Of a DNA stretch of 6,286 nucleotides, positions 1 to 6,286 are shown piece by piece. The stretch is from the NCBI GenBank assembly GCA_905612385.1, contig CAJQRR010000006.1, positions 1-6,286 on the forward strand. Direction: 5' to 3'. The stretch is from an uncultured Candidatus Pelagibacter sp. (GTDB lineage: Bacteria; Pseudomonadota; Alphaproteobacteria; Pelagibacterales; Pelagibacteraceae). How positions within the stretch are numbered: the stretch's first letter is position 1; every line of letters begins with the position of its first letter. The translations under genes were made by a program, and so were the position numbers. The notes under the pieces are model-generated. The model was not told where the DNA came from and made no database searches. It saw nothing but the letters and a program-made list of their open reading frames with translations.

Positions 1-62
1 TCTACTTGACTGATCATGCCATGCATTCCCTCAGTCAATAATAATCCTTTTAATTTTGCCAT
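1..62 (-). CDS. 5' end of a minus-strand gene, possibly ELM1-like (partial)
   Basis: An ATG read on the minus strand from base 62 opens a frame without stops to the left edge, giving 20 codons: MAKLKGLLLTEGMHGMISQV. An AGGG sits 4 nt upstream of the ATG on the same strand and may be a weak ribosome binding site. The hydrophobic strand followed by a Gly-rich TEGMHGMISQ turn resembles the start of alphaproteobacterial 'mitochondrial fission ELM1 family' proteins (glycosyltransferase-like fold, COG3660), which I recall near trxB in SAR11 genomes. That identification rests on memory of a short N-terminus. The gene is divergent from trxB, with only 21 bp between the two start codons. The function cannot be settled from 20 residues; that a gene starts here is better supported than its name. 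Confidence 0.5.
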   Translation of the reverse strand, partial: MAKLKGLLLTEGMHGMISQV

Positions 63-71
63 TTATCCCTA

Positions 72-77
72 TATAAC
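72..77 (+). promoter_or_regulatory. Possible -10 box for leaderless trxB
   Basis: TATAAC matches the -10 consensus TATAAT at 5 of 6 positions and ends 6 nt before the trxB ATG, which would place transcription start at or next to the A of the start codon. No good -35 is visible about 17 bp upstream. In such AT-rich DNA this match is weak evidence. The 21-bp gap between divergent starts leaves room for little else, so any further promoter elements must lie inside the divergent gene. Confidence 0.25.
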
Positions 78-83
78 TTTTGT

Positions 84-1028
84 ATGAGTAAAAATCCAAC
101 AAAACACACAAAAGTGTTAATAATAGGTTCTGGTCCTGCTGGATATACAGCTGCAGTTTATGCGGCAAGAGCAATGCTAAGCCCTGTTTTGGTATATGGT
201 TCTGAACCTGGTGGACAATTAACTACAACAACAGACGTGGAAAATTACCCAGGTTTTTCAGATGTAATTCAAGGTCCATGGTTAATGGATCAAATGCGAG
301 ACCAAGCAAAAGCAGTTGGTACAGAAATGATTGAAGATCATATCTCATCAGTGAATTTAAAATCTACACCCTTTGAAGCTGTTGGTGATAGTGGGCAAAA
401 ATATACTTCAGATAGCATTATAATTTCTACAGGTGCTCAAGCAAGATGGTTAAATTTAGAATCAGAACAAGCTTATAGGGGATATGGTGTTTCGGCATGT
501 GCAACATGTGATGGTTTTTTCTTTAAAGAAAAAGTTGTGGCAGTTGTTGGTGGTGGAAACGCTGCCGTTGAAGAAGCAATGTTTCTTACAAAATTCGCAT
601 CAAAAGTAAAATTAATTCATAGACGAGATACATTAAGAGCAGAAAAAATGCTTCAAAAAAAATTAATGGATAATAAAAAAATTGAAATTATTTGGGATAG
701 TGCCGTTGAAGAAGTAATTGGTGATGGTGAACCTAAAAATGTTACAGGTATTAAAATTAAAAACCTTAAGACTAATAAAATTGAGGAATTAAAATTAGAT
801 GGTCTTTTTATTGCAATTGGTCATGACCCAGCAACAGCTTTATTTAAAGAACAATTAGATATGGATAAAGAAGGTTATTTATTAACTAAACCAGATTCTA
901 CAGAAACTAATATCCCTGGAGTTTATGCAGCAGGCGATGTTAAAGACAAAACTTTCAGACAAGCGGTTACAGCCGCTGGTATGGGATGTATGGCAGCACT
1001 TGAAGCTGAAAAACATCTATCATCATAA
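84..1028 (+). CDS. trxB: Thioredoxin-disulfide reductase (TrxB)
   Basis: Cytosolic flavoenzyme that uses NADPH to reduce thioredoxin, which supplies electrons to ribonucleotide reductase, peroxiredoxins and other thiol enzymes. At 314 aa it has the normal length of bacterial low-Mr TrxB. Visible in order: FAD-binding GSGPAG (residues 15-20) with a following helix; GGQLTTTTDVENYPGF (43-58); redox-active CATC (139-142) followed by D143; NADPH-binding GGGNAAVEEA (156-165); the HRRD segment contacting the NADPH phosphate (179-182); C-terminal FAD motif YAAGDV (281-286), then FRQAVTAAGMG. Asn in GGGNAAVEEA, where E. coli-type enzymes have Asp, is usual in alphaproteobacteria as I recall. No Shine-Dalgarno sequence precedes the ATG. 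A TATAAC (72-77) ends 6 nt before it and could be a -10 box for a leaderless message. The truncated SDR follows immediately and probably shares the transcript. Confidence 0.97.
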   Translation: MSKNPTKHTKVLIIGSGPAGYTAAVYAARAMLSPVLVYGSEPGGQLTTTTDVENYPGFSDVIQGPWLMDQMRDQAKAVGTEMIEDHISSVNLKSTPFEAVGDSGQKYTSDSIIISTGAQARWLNLESEQAYRGYGVSACATCDGFFFKEKVVAVVGGGNAAVEEAMFLTKFASKVKLIHRRDTLRAEKMLQKKLMDNKKIEIIWDSAVEEVIGDGEPKNVTGIKIKNLKTNKIEELKLDGLFIAIGHDPATALFKEQLDMDKEGYLLTKPDSTETNIPGVYAAGDVKDKTFRQAVTAAGMGCMAALEAEKHLSS

Positions 1029-1334
1029 ATGAATGAGTCATTTTTAATTGTTGGGGCTGGAAGTGGATTGAGTGCATCGTTAGCCCAGTTATGTGCATCA
1101 AAAGGAATGAAAGTTTTTCTAGCAGCAAGAAATATTGAAAAACTTCAAGATTTAAAAAAAGAAATTGGTGCTGACACAATTAAATGTGATGCCACAAATA
1201 TTAAAAGTGTAACAAACTTATTTAAGAAAACTGACACAAGTTATGCTGAAGATTTATTGGGATTAAAATTTAATCCTGCAAAAGCTTGCATATCTGAAAC
1301 TGCTAAATCTGTTGTGAGATTAGGTTTAGTTTAA
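1029..1334 (+). CDS. Truncated, chimeric short-chain dehydrogenase remnant
   Basis: 101 codons, starting at the base after the trxB stop (TAA directly followed by ATG), so probably translated by coupling to trxB. Residues 1 to about 68 are the start of a classical SDR Rossmann fold: GAGSGLS (9-15) after strand 1, AARN (32-35) after strand 2, and CDA (53-55), where the Asp normally contacts the adenine ring. Everything else a classical SDR of about 240 aa needs is absent: no NNAG-type motif, no catalytic Ser, no YxxxK. From about residue 69 the sequence changes to YAEDLLGLKFNPAKACISET followed by AKSVVRLGLV. This resembles the extreme C-terminus of extended SDRs (epimerase / aldehyde-reductase type, ending in patterns like 'LGWxPRxAxExxxDTAxSLxxLGLV'). 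The simplest reading is an in-frame deletion that fused the head of one SDR gene to the tail of a neighbouring one. It is unlikely to be an active enzyme and is effectively a pseudogene with an open frame. An assembly join is the alternative. Confidence 0.7.
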   Translation: MNESFLIVGAGSGLSASLAQLCASKGMKVFLAARNIEKLQDLKKEIGADTIKCDATNIKSVTNLFKKTDTSYAEDLLGLKFNPAKACISETAKSVVRLGLV

Positions 1335-1981
1335 AATAGTGCTTCAATTTCGTTAGACTCGAAGATATTTTTTTCTAAGTTTTCATTTGCAGCTCTGATC
1401 ATAGCTTTTGCAACTGTTTCTGAATGAATTGGTCTCATTTTCTTTAAAGGTCCTAAAAGCAAAGGTGATAATAGTTTAAATACAAAAATTCCTATTTTTT
1501 CGCCTACCCTCTTTTCTTTTCTATCTCCTAATAAAAAGGAAGGTCTCATTAACGCCAATTTTGGAAAATTAAGTCTTTTCAATTCTTCTTCAACCAGTCC
1601 TTTGAATCTTACATAGTCTCCTGAACTCTTGGGGTTTGCATATAATGCAGAAACAAAAATAAATGAGTTAACCAAATTTGATTTTGTAATTTTTGCAATT
1701 TCTTTAGGAACTTCAAGTTCAACTTTTCTGTAATCATCTTTATCAGGTGAATTTTGTTTTGTTGTGCCAATACAAAAGAAGCAATCATCTCCTTTGATAT
1801 CCTCTATGTGATTTTGTAAATTATTAAAATTAGTCTTAATAACCTCTACTTTTGGATCATTAATTTCAGTATCTGTACGAACAAATAACTTTATTTTAGA
1901 ATATTTATTATCCTTAATTAATTGATTAAGGAGGTGGCCTCCCACCAAACCAGATGACCCAAATAATAATGCTGTTTTCAT
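1331..1981 (-). CDS. NAD(P)H-binding atypical SDR (HTATIP2/YwnB-like)
   Basis: 216 aa, a typical length for the small atypical SDR group that includes HTATIP2/TIP30-like and YwnB-like proteins. The N-terminal NAD(P)-binding loop GSSGLVGGHLL spans residues 8-18 (GxxGxxG). Other family marks are CIGTTKQ (70-76), SALYANPKSS (111-120), YVRFKGLVEEEL (123-134, with Y123 and K127 in a YxxxK arrangement), RPSFLLGDRKEKRVGEKIG (146-164) and MRPIHSETVAKAMI (182-195). The substrate is unknown for most of these proteins; some act as NAD(P)H-dependent sensors or assembly factors rather than metabolic enzymes. It lies 11 bp downstream of ytoQ on the same strand, so the two are likely one operon. No clear Shine-Dalgarno sequence is seen in the gap. 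Its stop codon shares bases with the stop of the convergent SDR remnant. General class is secure; the specific reaction is unknown. Confidence 0.85.
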   Translation of the reverse strand: MKTALLFGSSGLVGGHLLNQLIKDNKYSKIKLFVRTDTEINDPKVEVIKTNFNNLQNHIEDIKGDDCFFCIGTTKQNSPDKDDYRKVELEVPKEIAKITKSNLVNSFIFVSALYANPKSSGDYVRFKGLVEEELKRLNFPKLALMRPSFLLGDRKEKRVGEKIGIFVFKLLSPLLLGPLKKMRPIHSETVAKAMIRAANENLEKNIFESNEIEALF

Positions 1982-1992
1982 TATAACCAGAA

Positions 1993-2442
1993 CTACTTCA
2001 AGGATCCTTCCAATATATATTTCAATATACGAAAAGCTTGTTTTTGATCTGAAGCAACAGCAGCAGCAGAGCCATCTACCTCTTTAAGGGCATGTTGATG
2101 ATCATCGTTATGAATAACAATCATAGATTTATTAAGTGCTGTAGCATAACCCGCATCAAAGGCTGCATTCCATTGCTTAAATTTTTCACCGAATTTAACA
2201 ATAATTACATCACAATCTTGAATAGATTTCTTGGTTCGTATGGAATTAATGTTGGCACCTTTTCTATCTTTCCAAAAATTTATTTCTTCTGCTCCTAGGA
2301 TTTCTATACCACAATTATCTGAAGCCTCATGATCAGTCACAGGAGAAGTAAATTTAATATCTAATTTCTCTTTTTCACAAAGTTGAATGATTTCTTCTCG
2401 CCAATTACTGTGAATTTCACCTGCCAAATATACACTTAACAT
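1993..2442 (-). CDS. ytoQ: YtoQ family protein (nucleoside deoxyribosyltransferase-like fold)
   Basis: 149 aa, matching the full length of the YtoQ family, which Pfam places with nucleoside 2-deoxyribosyltransferase-like proteins. Visible signatures: YLAGEIHSNWR (residues 5-15) at the first strand and loop, SPVTDHEASD (33-42), and RTKKSIQDCDVIIVKFGE (69-86), where the DCDVIIV strand resembles the 'aDxvia' strand of deoxyribosyltransferases. WNAAFDAGYA (91-100) follows, then a C-terminal helix. In true nucleoside deoxyribosyltransferases the last motif is of the form GTAxExGYA, with a nucleophilic Glu; here the aligned residue is D96. No activity has been firmly established for YtoQ as far as I know, so base-exchange or nucleotide hydrolysis is only a suggestion. 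Translation start is well supported by an AAGGAG six bases upstream. It is the first gene of a likely two-gene operon with the downstream SDR. Confidence 0.9.
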   Translation of the reverse strand: MLSVYLAGEIHSNWREEIIQLCEKEKLDIKFTSPVTDHEASDNCGIEILGAEEINFWKDRKGANINSIRTKKSIQDCDVIIVKFGEKFKQWNAAFDAGYATALNKSMIVIHNDDHQHALKEVDGSAAAVASDQKQAFRILKYILEGSLK

Positions 2443-2448
2443 TTATAT

Positions 2449-2454
2449 CTCCTT
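2449..2454 (-). promoter_or_regulatory. Strong Shine-Dalgarno for ytoQ
   Basis: Read on the minus strand this is AAGGAG, separated from the ytoQ ATG by six bases (ATATAA). It is the only near-perfect ribosome binding site at a gene start in the window, and it fixes the ytoQ start. Confidence 0.8.
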
Positions 2455-2459
2455 ATTGC

Positions 2460-2488
2460 TTTTTTAGTTTAAATATCATTTTTTAGTT
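2460..2488. repeat. Short direct repeat TTTTTTAGTT x2
   Basis: TTTTTTAGTT occurs at 2460-2469 and again at 2479-2488, separated by 9 bp of AT-rich sequence. It lies just upstream of the ytoQ Shine-Dalgarno. It could be paired binding sites or A-tract DNA in a promoter, or simply low-complexity sequence. Confidence 0.35.
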
Positions 2489-2500
2489 CATTATAAAGTC

Positions 2501-2521
2501 TAATTTGCTTGTAACAAATTA
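2501..2521. promoter_or_regulatory. Perfect 7-bp inverted repeat, possible operator
   Basis: TAATTTG (2501-2507) and CAAATTA (2515-2521) are exact reverse complements around a 7-bp spacer, CTTGTAA. A 21-bp dyad with this spacing has the shape of a dimeric regulator site. It overlaps the candidate -35 of the exporter gene, where a bound repressor would block RNA polymerase. It is too AT-rich, and has no following T-run in the right place, to be a good terminator. No regulator gene is adjacent, so the factor is unknown. Confidence 0.35.
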
Positions 2522-2538
2522 TTGCTAATCAGTTATAT
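2509..2538 (+). promoter_or_regulatory. Candidate promoter of the Atm1-type exporter
   Basis: TTGTAA (2509-2514) and TTATAT (2533-2538) are separated by 18 bp and resemble -35 and -10 hexamers (4 of 6 matches to TTGACA and 4 of 6 to TATAAT). Transcription would start about where the GTG start codon lies (2546), which would give a leaderless or nearly leaderless message and fits the lack of a Shine-Dalgarno sequence there. The match is modest in AT-rich DNA. Confidence 0.25.
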
Positions 2539-2545
2539 CTAGATT

Positions 2546-5542
<2,997 letters not shown>

Positions 5543-6286
5543 ATGCAAAATACTTATCAAGATTTAATTACAGATATACAGAGCAAAAATCCTGAAATTC
5601 ACCAGAAACTAGAAGGTGGAAAAAAATTTAAACTTGTTACAGATTTTAAGCCTGCTGGTGATCAGCCAGAAGCAATAAAACAATTAGTTAAGGGTGCAAA
5701 TAAAGAAGAATTAAACCAAGTTTTGCTTGGTGTAACAGGTTCTGGAAAAACCTTTACAATGGCCCAAGTAATTGAAAAAACTAATAGACCAGCTCTTATA
5801 CTTGCTCCTAACAAAACACTAGCCGCACAGCTTTATGGGGAGATGAAATCTTTTTTTCCAGACAATGCTGTTGAGTATTTTGTATCTTATTATGATTACT
5901 ACACACCCGAGGCCTATGTACCAAGGTCAGACACTTATATTGAAAAAGAAGCATCTATTAATGAACAAATTGATCGTATGCGTCACTCAGCTACTAGATC
6001 ACTATTAGAGAGAGATGATGTAATTATTGTTGCAAGTGTTTCTTGCATCTATGGTCTGGGTTCTGTTGAAGCGTACAGTAAGATGACGTTAAGTTTAAAA
6101 AAAGATTACGAATACAGCAGAGAGCAACTAATAAAAACTTTAGTAAATTTACAATACAAAAGAAATGATCAGAGTTTTTATCGAGGAACTTTTAGAGCTC
6201 GGGGAGAATATCTTGAAATATTTCCTTCACACTTTGAAGATAGAGCGTGGAGATTAAGTTTGTTTGGTGATAAATTAGAAAAAATA
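5543..6286 (+). CDS. uvrB: UvrB, excinuclease ABC subunit B (partial, 5' part)
   Basis: An ATG at 5543 opens a frame that runs without a stop to the right edge (248 codons, exactly in frame with the window end), about the first third of a usual 660-700-aa UvrB. UvrB is loaded onto damaged DNA by UvrA, verifies the lesion and recruits UvrC for incision. Visible: [14 protein letters not shown] (35-48), Walker A GVTGSGKT (63-70), motif Ia region [17 protein letters not shown] (86-102), the start of the beta-hairpin [20 protein letters not shown] (116-135) that clamps a DNA strand, continuing through [16 protein letters not shown] (136-151), [11 protein letters not shown] (163-173), and [16 protein letters not shown] (213-228) of domain 2. 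The DEAD-box-like and later helicase motifs and the C-terminal UVR domain lie outside the window. An in-frame TAG at 5537-5539 excludes an upstream start. No Shine-Dalgarno is visible. Confidence 0.97.
   Translation, partial: MQNTYQDLITDIQSKNPEIHQKLEGGKKFKLVTDFKPAGDQPEAIKQLVKGANKEELNQVLLGVTGSGKTFTMAQVIEKTNRPALILAPNKTLAAQLYGEMKSFFPDNAVEYFVSYYDYYTPEAYVPRSDTYIEKEASINEQIDRMRHSATRSLLERDDVIIVASVSCIYGLGSVEAYSKMTLSLKKDYEYSREQLIKTLVNLQYKRNDQSFYRGTFRARGEYLEIFPSHFEDRAWRLSLFGDKLEKI

Larger units (their letters stand above)
2443..2545. promoter_or_regulatory. Divergent intergenic region between ytoQ and the Atm1-type exporter
   Basis: At 103 bp this is the longest non-coding stretch in the window, and it must carry promoters for both directions. 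Very AT-rich. It holds the ytoQ Shine-Dalgarno, a 10-bp direct repeat TTTTTTAGTT (2460-2469 and 2479-2488, 19 bp start to start), a perfect 7-bp inverted repeat (2501-2507 / 2515-2521) and AT-rich -10-like hexamers on both strands. No open frame or RNA gene is seen in it. Confidence 0.6.

Noticed and set aside
967..1179. 70-codon minus-strand open frame across the trxB/SDR junction
   Set aside because: It lies antisense to two well-supported plus-strand frames, and its composition (many Leu, Phe, His, Gln) is typical of a shadow of AT-rich coding DNA. No family resemblance.
1029..1334. Simple frameshift or nonsense truncation of the plus-strand SDR
   Set aside because: There is no continuation of a classical SDR after the stop in any plus-strand frame; the downstream DNA is the well-supported convergent SDR gene. 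The tail has its own extended-SDR-like character, so a deletion fusion fits better.
1928..1942. AAGGAGGT, a perfect Shine-Dalgarno match on the plus strand, with an adjacent GGAGG-TGG-CCTCC hairpin
   Set aside because: It lies within the minus-strand SDR gene and encodes its Gly-rich NAD(P) loop (GLVGG), which explains the G/C-rich palindrome. The following plus-strand ATG at 1954 is too far away and opens only about 10 codons.
2092..2298. 68-codon plus-strand open frame
   Set aside because: Fully antisense within ytoQ, which has clear family motifs and a strong ribosome binding site. The translated peptide shows no recognisable domain.

Overview
The window is strongly AT-rich, densely packed bacterial DNA. 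Codon choice is heavily A/T-ended, and coding regions abut or overlap almost everywhere. The protein sequences look alphaproteobacterial: a TrxB with the GGGNAAVEEA NADPH loop, a Rhizobium-like class Ib aspartate aminotransferase and an Atm1-type ABC exporter. Together with the compaction, this best fits a streamlined marine SAR11/Pelagibacterales genome. That placement is an inference from sequence style and remembered gene order, not from a database search.

Layout, left to right. (1) Bases 1-62, minus strand: the first 20 codons of a gene leaving the left edge, tentatively an ELM1-like protein. (2) trxB (84-1028, +), followed with no gap by a 101-codon broken or chimeric SDR gene (1029-1334, +). 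(3) A minus-strand pair read right to left: ytoQ (2442-1993), then an atypical NAD(P)H-binding SDR (1981-1331). (4) A 103-bp divergent intergenic region (2443-2545), the only sizeable non-coding stretch. It holds a strong SD for ytoQ, a 7+7 bp inverted repeat, a 10-bp direct repeat and a possible promoter. (5) An Atm1-type ABC half-transporter (2546-4315, +, GTG start). (6) A class Ib aspartate/prephenate aminotransferase (5507-4308, -). (7) The first 248 codons of uvrB (5543-6286, +), running off the right edge.

The genes are mostly housekeeping and not obviously one pathway: thiol redox (TrxB), a probable glutathione-linked export step supporting cytosolic Fe-S proteins (Atm1), amino-acid synthesis (AatA) and nucleotide excision repair (UvrB), plus two poorly characterised nucleotide- or NAD(P)-binding proteins. 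TrxB and the Atm1-type exporter both bear on thiol/redox balance, but nothing here shows they are co-regulated.

No CRISPR array, IS element, tRNA, rRNA, toxin-antitoxin pair or defence system is visible, and I found no convincing novel system. The most notable points are the chimeric SDR remnant, the very tight packing (both convergent gene pairs share stop-codon bases; two divergent pairs have start codons only 21 and 35 bp apart), several starts without a Shine-Dalgarno sequence, and a residue in the aminotransferase that predicts prephenate transamination.
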